Below, in pieces: positions 8,184 to 15,160 of a stretch of DNA of 27,254 bases; positions within the stretch are counted from its first letter, which is position 1; every line of letters starts with the position of its first letter. The notes below the pieces were generated by a model. The model worked only from the letters and a program-made list of their open reading frames with translations. It made no database searches and had not been told where the DNA came from. A program made the position numbers and the translations under genes. This DNA is from JABCPE02 sp963509715 (lineage in GTDB: Bacteria > Bacteroidota > Bacteroidia > Flavobacteriales > Weeksellaceae), in NCBI GenBank assembly GCA_963509715.1, contig CAUPCB010000021.1, forward strand, positions 1-27,254, given 5' to 3'.

Positions 8184-8211
8184 TTGATTTTAAAAATAAT
8201 TTTTATTTTTG
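8184..8211 (+). promoter_or_regulatory. Promoter of the small outer-membrane protein gene
   Basis: TTG (8184-8186), 17 bases, then TATTTTTG (8204-8211), close to the Bacteroidota arrangement. The ATG follows at 8230. No equally clear box is seen for the divergent malic enzyme gene. Confidence 0.5.
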
Positions 8212-8229
8212 CCTAAAATAATTTGATTT

Positions 8230-8736
8230 ATGAAAAAAATATTTGCAGGATTGCTTTTAGCAATTTCTTCTGTGGCATATTCACAGGAAGCATTCACAGG
8301 TGCTAATGATATCAGAGCTTATGTAGGAGCTAACATCCAAAACAAAGGTACAGGTGTCACAGCAGGAGCTGACTATGGACTAGGGAGAAGCTTCTCAGTA
8401 GGATTACAGATGAGCTATCTTTTGGGAACGAAAAACAATGTTAATGGAGTAGAAAAAGCTCCTGTAGGAGATAGATTTGACCTTCGTGGGAGATTTAATG
8501 CTAATTTAGGTGGAGTTATGAACCTGCCAGAGCAGCTGGATGTTTACCCAGGTTTGAGCTTAAGTTTGAAAAACTTTGGAGGGCATATCGGTGCGAGATA
8601 CTTCTTTAATAAAGGTTTTGGAGTATTCTCTGAAATCACCTTCCCTATCGCAAGATACAAAACAAGCGCAACTGGCTACGAAAAACTAAACAACCAGTTT
8701 ACTTTCCAAATCGGTGCAGCTTTTGACCTTAACTAA
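8230..8736 (+). CDS. Small outer-membrane beta-barrel protein
   Basis: 168 residues with a Sec signal peptide (MKKIFAGLLLAISSVAYSQ, cleavage after Ser-Gln or nearby). The rest alternates polar and hydrophobic residues with many Gly and aromatic positions, as in an 8-stranded barrel: IRAYVGANIQN, VTAGADYGLGRSFSVGLQMSY, LRGRFNANLGG, HIGARYFFNKGFGVFSEI, and a final strand FTFQIGAAFDLN. Barrel proteins of this size are abundant and mostly uncharacterised in flavobacteria. It is transcribed alone and converges on the TonB-receptor-like gene, sharing a bidirectional terminator with it. Confidence 0.8.
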   Translation: MKKIFAGLLLAISSVAYSQEAFTGANDIRAYVGANIQNKGTGVTAGADYGLGRSFSVGLQMSYLLGTKNNVNGVEKAPVGDRFDLRGRFNANLGGVMNLPEQLDVYPGLSLSLKNFGGHIGARYFFNKGFGVFSEITFPIARYKTSATGYEKLNNQFTFQIGAAFDLN

Positions 8737-8744
8737 AAAAAAAT

Positions 8745-8770
8745 AAATCCCTCATAAATGAGGGATTTTT
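8745..8770. terminator. Bidirectional terminator between convergent genes
   Basis: AAATCCCTCAT / ATGAGGGATTT inverted repeat with A-runs on the left and T-runs on the right. It lies 9 bases after the barrel gene and just past the end of the TonB-receptor-like gene at 8773. Confidence 0.85.
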
Positions 8771-8772
8771 TA

Positions 8773-10920
8773 TTATTTTATCAATCCTCCTTCGTCTTCT
8801 TTCTTGTCACTGCCCAGCATATTAGGATTTTCTTTGGCTAATTTATTTCTTGTAGGGATTTTATAATTTACAGAAATCCCAAAAGTACGGGTATCACTCT
8901 TATCTCTGATCAACACATTAGGTGTCTGATAAACAGAGCGAGAGGACATTTTATTCGTATTAAACACATCATTCACATATAATGAAACATTTAATCTGTC
9001 ACTCATGAATTTTCTTGATAGTGTGATATCCAGCGTATTATTCAATGGTTCGTCAGTTTGGAAATAGAAATATCCTACCTTTGCTGGGATATAGCTGTAG
9101 TTCGCATTCAGTTTTATTCCCTTTGGTAATACAATCTGGGCATTTAGATTTAAAAACCAAAGTCCATTAGGCTTGATTTCCGAAAGCCTCTGCAACTGAT
9201 AATTTGCAAAGAAATACAAAAAGCTGACTTTATCAGGATTGATTGTACTCATAGAACCCATGATTTCCTTGATTGACTTTGTAAAAATCATAAATGGAAT
9301 TGGGAATCCTATATTGAAATTATGTATTTTCACAGAGGAAATATTTTCATTGATTACAGAGACCTCATCGCCGCGACGAATCATTTTTTGTATAATTTGG
9401 TTATTAACCAAGCTTAAATTATACCCTAGAAATACATAATCAAACGCAGAAATCTTCGCTTCTATATTATCAAAAATTGTTGGTTGTAAATTTGCATTTC
9501 CTGATATTCCAAAGTTACCATTTCCATAAGTATTGTTATTTGGGTTCAAAAGAGAAATACTTGGCAGGCTGATTTTCTTATTATAATTAACCGCAAAATT
9601 CACTCCTTTTATGAAATTATACTGCACACTGGCATTTGGGAAAAGACGGTATTGCTTGAATTTATGCAAATCATCATATTGATGCGTATTGCTGTTGTAT
9701 GTAGTTCCGCTGATGTCATAATCTTCGGCACGAGTTCCGAGGATAAAATCCAGCTTCCCTATCGTAGTCTGCAATTCTACATAAGAAGATGCCGTCTGTC
9801 TCTGGTAGTCCAAATTGGTAATTCCTCTGCTTTCCGTGGTAAAATCCAATCTCTCGTAAAGCCCTCCAACGCTGATTTTACCTTTGTCAAAGATATTGAG
9901 TGGCTGGGAAAAATCTACTCTAAATTCAGCTGTTCTCGCATCTGAACTATTATCCAAAACAAGTTGATTAGTAGGAATTTGATTTAAAAACAAGTTTTTC
10001 TGTTCAAAATCATTGTCCCTTTTAGTATAAGTGAATTTAAAATCCAGTTTTCTATCCGAACCGCTAAATCTTTTTTGGTATGCTGCCGAAGCTTCATGTC
10101 TCAGCCTCATGCTTCCGATTTCGTCTTGTCTATTGTAGCTCAGTCCGCTGTAAATCCCATTACTCTGAACCGCAGCATCATTATTACTATAATTCAGGTT
10201 ATAATTTAGCAATAATCTATCATTTTGACTAAAATCAAAAGTCAAAGCCGCTTTTGCAAAATACCCCCTGTTCCTTTCATCATTAAATATACTCGAAATA
10301 CCATCTACTTCATTGTTTTTCATATTTTCGAGATAGTTCTGCCCTACATTCAGCTGCCAGCCGAACCATCTGTTTTTGGAATTGAGCAAAATAGAGTTGT
10401 TCGTTTTGCTTCGGTATTTGTCATAATTACTAAAAGAATAGTTCCCAGAATAAGTGGCAGTAAGGTAGCTTTTCGCTGATTTTGAAGTGATTATATTCAG
10501 AATCGCACCACCAGAAGTCGCTGGATATTCCGCACCTGGGCTGGTTACCACCTCTATCCTGTCTATGGCATTTGCAGGCATTCCTTCTAGAAAGGCATTC
10601 AGCTCATTGCTGGTAATATTCAGCGGGCGTCCATCCATATAGACATCCAACATTTTCCCTTGATACGCCATCCCTGTAAGGTCTGAAACGATAAGCCCTG
10701 GCAGTTTTTTGATTCCTTCCAGAGCCGTTCCCGTGTTGAGATTCGGCTGTTCAGAAAAATCAAATATCGTGCGGTCAGCCTTCTGCTCCACCGCTTTTTT
10801 GGTTTTCGTAATCGTTACTTCTTTTATTTCCTTTTCTTTCTTCGGGGTTTGTGGTTTATCTTCTTGTGCCCATCCCATCGCGGAAATAAGAAGCGATAAT
10901 ACAGCAATTTGTTTTTTCAT
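8773..10920 (-). CDS. TonB-dependent receptor-like outer-membrane protein
   Basis: 715 residues with a signal peptide (MKKQIAVLSLLISAMGWAQ), a short Lys/Glu-rich segment with EVTITKTKKAV resembling a TonB-box region, and a plug domain (about 50-150) with LPGLIVSDLTG, MDGRPLNI, IDRIEVVTSPGAEYPATSGGAILNIIT. A large beta-barrel with alternating strands and long loops follows. It matches the pattern of the outer-membrane beta-barrel family (OMP_b-brl_3 type) common in flavobacteria. Unlike many relatives it has no N-terminal carboxypeptidase-like domain. The C-terminus extends past the last strand with a Lys/Asp/Glu-rich tail. The substrate is unknown and no SusD partner is next to it, so carbohydrate uptake is not indicated. 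Its promoter carries a striking palindrome. Confidence 0.88.
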   Translation of the reverse strand: MKKQIAVLSLLISAMGWAQEDKPQTPKKEKEIKEVTITKTKKAVEQKADRTIFDFSEQPNLNTGTALEGIKKLPGLIVSDLTGMAYQGKMLDVYMDGRPLNITSNELNAFLEGMPANAIDRIEVVTSPGAEYPATSGGAILNIITSKSAKSYLTATYSGNYSFSNYDKYRSKTNNSILLNSKNRWFGWQLNVGQNYLENMKNNEVDGISSIFNDERNRGYFAKAALTFDFSQNDRLLLNYNLNYSNNDAAVQSNGIYSGLSYNRQDEIGSMRLRHEASAAYQKRFSGSDRKLDFKFTYTKRDNDFEQKNLFLNQIPTNQLVLDNSSDARTAEFRVDFSQPLNIFDKGKISVGGLYERLDFTTESRGITNLDYQRQTASSYVELQTTIGKLDFILGTRAEDYDISGTTYNSNTHQYDDLHKFKQYRLFPNASVQYNFIKGVNFAVNYNKKISLPSISLLNPNNNTYGNGNFGISGNANLQPTIFDNIEAKISAFDYVFLGYNLSLVNNQIIQKMIRRGDEVSVINENISSVKIHNFNIGFPIPFMIFTKSIKEIMGSMSTINPDKVSFLYFFANYQLQRLSEIKPNGLWFLNLNAQIVLPKGIKLNANYSYIPAKVGYFYFQTDEPLNNTLDITLSRKFMSDRLNVSLYVNDVFNTNKMSSRSVYQTPNVLIRDKSDTRTFGISVNYKIPTRNKLAKENPNMLGSDKKEDEGGLIK

Positions 10921-10948
10921 TTCGTATTAATTTTATGATTTCTTGTCG

Positions 10949-10956
10949 CAAACATA
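10949..10956 (-). promoter_or_regulatory. Promoter -7 box of the TonB-receptor-like gene
   Basis: TATGTTTG on the minus strand, 28 bases upstream of the ATG at 10920. A 17-bp palindrome begins 15 bases further upstream. Confidence 0.55.
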
Positions 10957-10970
10957 AATAATTTTTCGAA

Positions 10971-10987
10971 ACTATGCAATGCATAGT
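10971..10987. promoter_or_regulatory. Palindromic operator candidate
   Basis: ACTATGCA-A-TGCATAGT: two perfect 8-bp arms around one base. It covers the -33 region of the promoter at 10949-10956 and has no terminator-like T-run. The position and symmetry suggest a dimeric regulator. The TATGCA half-site resembles that of the PadR-family protein AphA, but this is a loose analogy. Confidence 0.55.
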
Positions 10988-11066
10988 AGTAGATTTTTAA
11001 AATAAATTGATGATTTTTTTATTTAAAAGTCTTCAAATTTAAAGTTTTCTATCTAAAAAATAGAAA

Positions 11067-11110
11067 AAAATCCTACCGAGCTGTCATTTTACACCCTCGA
11101 ATAGGATTTT
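11067..11110 (-). terminator. Terminator of the capA-like gene
   Basis: On the minus strand AAAATCCTA, then CGAG, a 15-base loop, CTCG, and TAGGATTTTTTT. It is a two-part stem with a small internal loop followed by seven Ts, 21 bases past the stop codon at 11131. Confidence 0.7.
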
Positions 11111-11130
11111 ATCTTTGTTCAACTGAAAAA

Positions 11131-12243
11131 TCAGAGTTTTATCGTGTTTTCTTCAAATTTCAAATTCTGCTCTGGGAAGTCCAGTTTTGTGAGCTGTTTT
11201 ATCCGATGAAAAGCTCTGTTTTCTGCATCCAGCTCAAGCCCTTTTTCTTTGGTCTGCTTCACAGAAACCACCTTCGCAGAGAGAAAATCGCCGTTGGATT
11301 TTAGTTTTATGTCCAACAAAGGCGCGATGCCTTTGTCTCCCGTAAGGCTGAACCGTCCATAAGTATTGAAATTCCCAAGACTATACGCTATGAATTTATT
11401 TTTATAAACTTCCACCGCACGGGTCACATGCGGGCCGTGTCCCAGCACGATATCCGCTCCTGCATCCACCACAGAACGCGCGAAATGATGCACATCCCCT
11501 CTATTTTCTCCGTAAAAAATTTCTGCCTTTTTAGGAACTCTCACATGTTCTGTCCCTTCCGCACCGCCATGAAAAGAAACGATGGTAATGTCCGTTTGGG
11601 ATTTTAGTTCCTGCACTATTTCTTTTGCTTTTTTGACATCCAATAGGGAAAGCATATTTTTATTCGGTGCAAAGGCGCAGAAGCCGTATTTTATATTATC
11701 TTTTTCAAAAATCACGACTGGATACTCCTTTGTCCCTGCGTGATAAATTCCTGCATTGTCAAGGACTTTCGCTGTTGTTTTCCTTCCTACTGATCCGAAA
11801 TCTCCTGCGTGGTTGTTCGCGGTGCTCATCAGGTTAAACCCTGCTTCTTTGATGATTTTCCCGTATCGCTCGGGCATTCTGAAAACATAGCAGTGCTGTG
11901 GCTCTTTGTCCTCGCATTTTTGAGATTCTCCTTCATCTAAAAAAACACCTTCCAAATTCCCAAAAACGATGTCACCTTTCAGATGATTTTTTACCTCTGA
12001 AAAGCTTCCTGCCGCATCATCTTTCGGAAGATATTTTTTAGACGGATAGGCGCTTCCTATCATGATATCGCCCACCGCCACTATATTTATAGTATCTTTT
12101 TTAATTTTTTCCTCTGACTGTGAGCGTTCTATTTTTTTGAACGAATCACCACTCTCTTTGGAAGAAATTTTTTCCAAATTCTCTTTTTTTTCACAAGAAA
12201 ACTGCCCTAAAAGAACTGCCCAAAAGATAATTTTTCTTTTCAC
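11131..12243 (-). CDS. CapA-family lipoprotein (PGA_cap metallophosphatase-like)
   Basis: 370 residues. I start at GTG 12243. The frame is open to 12342, but a -7 box lies at 12267-12274, inside that extension, and only the shorter form begins with a lipoprotein signal (VKRKIIFWAVLLGQFSC). The mature domain shows the CapA/PGA_cap motifs in order: VAVGDIMIGSAYP, GDIVFGNLEGVF, LMSTANNHAGDFG, VSFHGGAEGTEH, ADIVLGHGPHVTR and AYSLGNFN. The His/Asp/Asn positions fit a calcineurin-like metal site. The family includes the poly-gamma-glutamate capsule protein CapA, but no capB, capC or other capsule gene is adjacent, so a capsule role should not be assumed. Divergent from nusB. Confidence 0.87.
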   Translation of the reverse strand: MKRKIIFWAVLLGQFSCEKKENLEKISSKESGDSFKKIERSQSEEKIKKDTINIVAVGDIMIGSAYPSKKYLPKDDAAGSFSEVKNHLKGDIVFGNLEGVFLDEGESQKCEDKEPQHCYVFRMPERYGKIIKEAGFNLMSTANNHAGDFGSVGRKTTAKVLDNAGIYHAGTKEYPVVIFEKDNIKYGFCAFAPNKNMLSLLDVKKAKEIVQELKSQTDITIVSFHGGAEGTEHVRVPKKAEIFYGENRGDVHHFARSVVDAGADIVLGHGPHVTRAVEVYKNKFIAYSLGNFNTYGRFSLTGDKGIAPLLDIKLKSNGDFLSAKVVSVKQTKEKGLELDAENRAFHRIKQLTKLDFPEQNLKFEENTIKL

Positions 12244-12266
12244 TTTTAATCTTCTTAATAACGGCG

Positions 12267-12274
12267 TAAAGATA
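12267..12274 (-). promoter_or_regulatory. Promoter -7 box of the capA-like gene
   Basis: TATCTTTA on the minus strand, one base from TAnnTTTG, 23 bases upstream of the GTG start. It shares the short divergent region with the nusB promoter. Confidence 0.5.
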
Positions 12275-12304
12275 CAAAATTCATCAAAAAAAAAATAATT
12301 GATG

Positions 12305-12337
12305 TTTGATATTGAATATTTTATTTTTTTATCTTTG
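12305..12337 (+). promoter_or_regulatory. Promoter of the nusB operon
   Basis: TTTG (12305-12308), a 21-base spacer and TATCTTTG (12330-12337). This is one of the best Bacteroidota-type promoters in the window. The nusB ATG follows at 12360. Confidence 0.65.
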
Positions 12338-12359
12338 CCCACTTAAAGTTCTTTGAAAA

Positions 12360-13265
12360 ATGTTAGGAAGAAGACAATTACGAGAAAAAACCATCCAGAC
12401 CCTTTATTCTTATCAGCAAAATCCTATAAAACAGGATGTTTTGGCAAGAAATATGTTTGCTGAAATAGATAAGATTTACTCTTTGTACATCTATCAGCTT
12501 AATTTTCTCATCGCCTTGAAAAAAATCGCGGAGAAACAAATGGAGCTGAACAAAAACAAGTACATAAAAACCGAGGAAGACCTCAATCCCAATCGGAAAT
12601 TTATCCGAAATCAGGCGATAGAACTTCTCGAGCAAAACGAAGAAAGATTGTCTTTCAGTGCTAACCACCAAAGTCTAATCTGGGACATCCATGATGACCT
12701 GCTCATCAAGGTATTTAACAAAATAAAAGCCAGCAAACTCTTTCAAGATTACATGAAAGGAGATGAATTTTCTTTCGAGGAAGACCAAAAATTCATCGGA
12801 AAAGTTTTCCTAAGGTATGTCGCAGAAAACGAAGACTTCCAGAACCATTTGGAAGATTTAGAACTTCACTGGGCGGATGATTTCCACATCGCCAACTCCA
12901 TGACACAGAAAACTCTCGGTTTCCTCAGCAAGGACAAGCCTTCGCATACTTTGATAAAGATGATAAAAGATGAAGACGATAGAAATTTCGCTCTGAAACT
13001 GCTCAACGAAACCCTGAACCACTGGGAAGAAACCGAAAAAAAGATAGAAGAAAGACTGGAGAACTGGGATTTAGACCGTATCTCGCTAATGGACAAAATC
13101 ATTTTGGCTACCGCTATTTCAGAATTGGACTATTTCCCTCTGACGCCTGCCAGAATCATCATCAACGAATATATAGAAATCGCAAAGGCTTTCGCTACTG
13201 ACAAATCCCAAATCTTTGTAAACGGAATCCTTGACCGATACATCAAAAGCAACAATAGAAATTAA
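12360..13265 (+). CDS. nusB: Transcription antitermination factor NusB, extended form
   Basis: NusB with NusE (S10) binds boxA of nascent RNA and promotes antitermination, chiefly on rRNA operons. The C-terminal part (about 165-298) is the NusB domain, with helices ending in DRISLMDKIILATAISEL, PARIIINEYIEIAKAF and SQIFVNGILDRYIK. The N-terminus also has a NusB-like opening, MLGRRQLREKTIQTLYSYQQ. The protein has 301 residues, about twice the 139 of E. coli NusB. The extra length is helical and charged and lies between the opening helix and the main domain, as is usual in Bacteroidota (family knowledge). It is first in an operon with the DUF1573 lipoprotein gene and yajC. Confidence 0.93.
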   Translation: MLGRRQLREKTIQTLYSYQQNPIKQDVLARNMFAEIDKIYSLYIYQLNFLIALKKIAEKQMELNKNKYIKTEEDLNPNRKFIRNQAIELLEQNEERLSFSANHQSLIWDIHDDLLIKVFNKIKASKLFQDYMKGDEFSFEEDQKFIGKVFLRYVAENEDFQNHLEDLELHWADDFHIANSMTQKTLGFLSKDKPSHTLIKMIKDEDDRNFALKLLNETLNHWEETEKKIEERLENWDLDRISLMDKIILATAISELDYFPLTPARIIINEYIEIAKAFATDKSQIFVNGILDRYIKSNNRN

Positions 13266-13294
13266 ATTTTAACCTTAAAATAACCAAAAAAGAA

Positions 13295-13729
13295 ATGAAA
13301 AACACCTTGAAACTTTCAGGAATAGGGCTGATGATGCTCCTTGCGACAGTATCTTGCCAAAAAAACGAAAAAGCTGACCCAATGCCAGAAGTTGTGGAAG
13401 AATCTAAACCAGAACAACCAATGACAAAGGCGAGTTTTGCTAAAGAAGAGCACGATTTTGGGACTATGAAAAAAGGCGAAGTGGTACAGCATGTCTACGA
13501 GGTAACCAATACTGGTGACAAGCCCCTATATATCAACTCCGTGCAGCCTGCATGTGGATGCACAGCGCCAGACTACACCAAAGATGCCATCGCACCAGGA
13601 GAAAAGGGACAAGTAACGCTGAGTTTTGACTCCAAAAACTTCTCCGGAGCTGTAACGAAAACTGCACAAGTATTCATGAACGCAGAAAACTCTCCTATCA
13701 CGCTGAGTTTTAAGGCGAATGTACAATAA
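13295..13729 (+). CDS. DUF1573 domain lipoprotein
   Basis: 144 residues. The lipoprotein signal peptide ends at the lipobox TVSC with Cys21. An acidic, Pro-rich linker follows, then one DUF1573 domain: HDFGTMKKGEVVQHVYEVTN, VQPACGCTAPDYT with the conserved Cys-Gly-Cys, IAPGEKGQVTLSFDS, and a final beta strand. The domain is an immunoglobulin-like fold, common as an envelope protein in Bacteroidota, with no firmly known activity. It lies 29 bases after nusB and 24 bases before yajC, so all three share a transcript. The nusB-DUF1573-yajC order recurs in flavobacteria as I recall it. Confidence 0.9.
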   Translation: MKNTLKLSGIGLMMLLATVSCQKNEKADPMPEVVEESKPEQPMTKASFAKEEHDFGTMKKGEVVQHVYEVTNTGDKPLYINSVQPACGCTAPDYTKDAIAPGEKGQVTLSFDSKNFSGAVTKTAQVFMNAENSPITLSFKANVQ

Positions 13730-13753
13730 TCACTTAGAAAAACTTTAATAAAA

Positions 13754-14044
13754 ATGGAAAACTTACAACAGTTCATACCGATGTTGCTGATTTTGGTCGC
13801 ATTCTATTTCCTAATGATAAGACCACAGCTCACGAAACAGAAAAAAGAAAAGCAATTTCAGGAGAATCTGAAACCAGGAAGAAGAGTCGTGACGACTTCT
13901 GGTATCCACGGGCGTATCTTCTCCATTGCAGAAGACGGCGTAGTCATCGAGACGCTTTCTGGTAAGCTGAAAATGGAATTGGCCGCAATATCCAAAGACC
14001 TTACCCTCAGCCGTTTTCCTGAGGACAGCGAAGAAAAGAAATAA
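13754..14044 (+). CDS. yajC: Preprotein translocase subunit YajC
   Basis: YajC is a small accessory subunit of the SecDF-YajC complex of the inner membrane. The 96-residue protein has one N-terminal membrane helix (about 5-21: QQFIPMLLILVAFYFLM) followed by IRPQLTKQKK, which is the family hallmark, and a cytoplasmic domain with RRVVTTSGIHGRIFSI and a final basic/acidic tail. Length is normal. It is last in the nusB operon and ends at a strong bidirectional terminator. In many flavobacteria I would expect coaE next, but the following gene is on the other strand here. Confidence 0.94.
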   Translation: MENLQQFIPMLLILVAFYFLMIRPQLTKQKKEKQFQENLKPGRRVVTTSGIHGRIFSIAEDGVVIETLSGKLKMELAAISKDLTLSRFPEDSEEKK

Positions 14045-14049
14045 CAAAC

Positions 14050-14078
14050 AAATCCCTATCTGTGATAGGGATTTTCTT
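14050..14078. terminator. Bidirectional terminator after yajC
   Basis: AAATCCCTATC, loop TGT, GATAGGGATTTT. The perfect 11-bp stem sits 5 bases after the yajC stop and also serves the convergent lipoprotein gene ending at 14093. Confidence 0.9.
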
Positions 14079-14092
14079 TTATAAAAAACTTT

Positions 14093-14416
14093 CTAATGCA
14101 GTTCTACCTTGCTGTCTTTCATGACATTGGTTACCCCTTTTATATTTTCAAAGTATTTTCTCCCCTGCTCTATGGATTTTCCTCGGAAGATTCTCACTGC
14201 GATGCCTTTCATTTCCTTGTATTCATAGATTATTTCTGCACCATAAGATTTTACTTTTCTTTTTAGTTTCGGAAGAGAAATTTCATTTTCATCGTAAAAA
14301 ATAATGAGCGTTCGGTCTTCTTGAGTGTATGTTTCTTCCTGTTGATACACGGCTTTTTGGGTCTGCATACAACTGAAGAATGACATCGCAATAAATAATG
14401 ATAATATCTTTCTCAT
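14093..14416 (-). CDS. Small lipoprotein resembling a stand-alone subtilisin propeptide (inhibitor I9-like)
   Basis: 107 residues. A short signal peptide ends at the lipobox FFSC (Cys16). The mature part (about 34-107) runs in the same order as subtilisin prodomains: a first strand RTLIIFYDEN, a helix with LKRKVKSYGAE, a central pair of strands IIYEYKEMKGIAVRIF, a second helix SIEQGRKYFENIKGV, and a last strand ending MKDSKVELH, much like the propeptide end VEEDHVAH. No protease domain follows, because the gene ends in a terminator. Free-standing I9 domains can act as protease inhibitors or chaperones (family knowledge). No subtilase gene is in the window, so the partner is unknown. The match was made by eye. 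Confidence 0.6.
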   Translation of the reverse strand: MRKILSLFIAMSFFSCMQTQKAVYQQEETYTQEDRTLIIFYDENEISLPKLKRKVKSYGAEIIYEYKEMKGIAVRIFRGKSIEQGRKYFENIKGVTNVMKDSKVELH

Positions 14417-14465
14417 TTTTTAAAAATTTAATTCAAAAGTATTAAACATTTTATAATTAAACAAA

Positions 14466-14491
14466 ATTCCCCTTACCAAAGTAAAGGGAAT
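14466..14491 (-). terminator. Terminator of the GyrI-like gene
   Basis: On the minus strand ATTCCCTTTAC, loop TTTG, GTAAGGGGAAT, then TTTGTTT. An 11-bp stem with one G-T pair, about 70 bases past the stop codon. Confidence 0.75.
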
Positions 14492-14561
14492 AAAGTTATA
14501 CACTAATATTTCTTTATTAAATTATTTCAAATTTTTCTTAAAAATTTAGGTTTTGTTCTTT

Positions 14562-15011
14562 TTATATATTGGAATCCTTTACACCTATAAAAATCTCCAC
14601 TTCCGATAGGTCGCCTTGCTGAGATTTTTCTGTATACAATTCATAATCATACTGATAAAGCCTATTTAGCTCCTTATCTTGCTCCCATATTTTCTGCCAT
14701 GCTTCTGCTATAGCCTGAGGCATTGCTCCTTTAGCAAGGAATTTCTTAGAGTTCTGTTTAGGAAATTCTCTTCCGACCAACCCACTTGGGATTTCATCAA
14801 GCGAAGAAACTTCCAGTCCCAAAAGTGTGGTATATTCACCTGTATAATCACTTTCGTAGTCTGTATAGATAGCATAAACATTGCTGTTCACTGCATTTGG
14901 GATTTTGCTGATGATATTTTCAGAAAAAAATCTATTCCAAAGACCTCCAATGTCCTTCATTGATTGTCCATTCTGATTTGTCGTGCGTGTTTCTATACCA
15001 ATTATTTTCAT
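14562..15011 (-). CDS. GyrI-like effector-binding domain protein
   Basis: 149 residues, no signal peptide. The sequence follows the SHSP/GyrI-like fold found as the C-terminal ligand-binding domain of AraC/MerR regulators and in stand-alone Cass2-type proteins: an N-terminal strand MKIIGIETRTTN, helix GGLWNRFFSENIISKI, NVYAIYTDYESDYTGEYTTLLGLEV, a helix-strand segment with KKFLAKGAMPQAIAEAWQKIW, and a final strand EVEIFIGVKD. No DNA-binding domain is present, so it is a free ligand-binding protein. Such proteins bind cationic drugs or antagonise gyrase toxins in other bacteria (family knowledge), and the ligand here is unknown. It is transcribed alone. Confidence 0.75.
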   Translation of the reverse strand: MKIIGIETRTTNQNGQSMKDIGGLWNRFFSENIISKIPNAVNSNVYAIYTDYESDYTGEYTTLLGLEVSSLDEIPSGLVGREFPKQNSKKFLAKGAMPQAIAEAWQKIWEQDKELNRLYQYDYELYTEKSQQGDLSEVEIFIGVKDSNI

Positions 15012-15106
15012 ATCTATAAATTTTACACTCCAAATAAACTAAAAAATTATTGTATAAAAAATATTCTTATTATCTTTTATCTTTTTTTGCCTTTTAAAAT
15101 AAAACT

Positions 15107-15142
15107 AAAAAATCCTCCCACTCTAAAAGTGAAAGGATTTTT
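15107..15142 (-). terminator. Terminator of the SnoaL-like gene
   Basis: AAAAATCCT-cc-CACT, loop CTAAA, AGTG-aa-AGGATTTTT. A stem with a small symmetrical internal loop, 19 bases past the stop codon at 15161, with an A/T flank suited to the minus strand. Confidence 0.75.
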
Positions 15143-15160
15143 ATCTGTATATGATTTCAT

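Noticed and set aside
11067..11110. Two-part hairpin as a possible riboswitch
   Set aside because: It lies downstream of the capA-like stop codon and is followed by a T7 run on the same strand, so it is a terminator.
12244..12342. Upstream extension of the capA-like gene by 33 codons
   Set aside because: A -7 box lies within it, and the lipoprotein signal only makes sense from the GTG at 12243.
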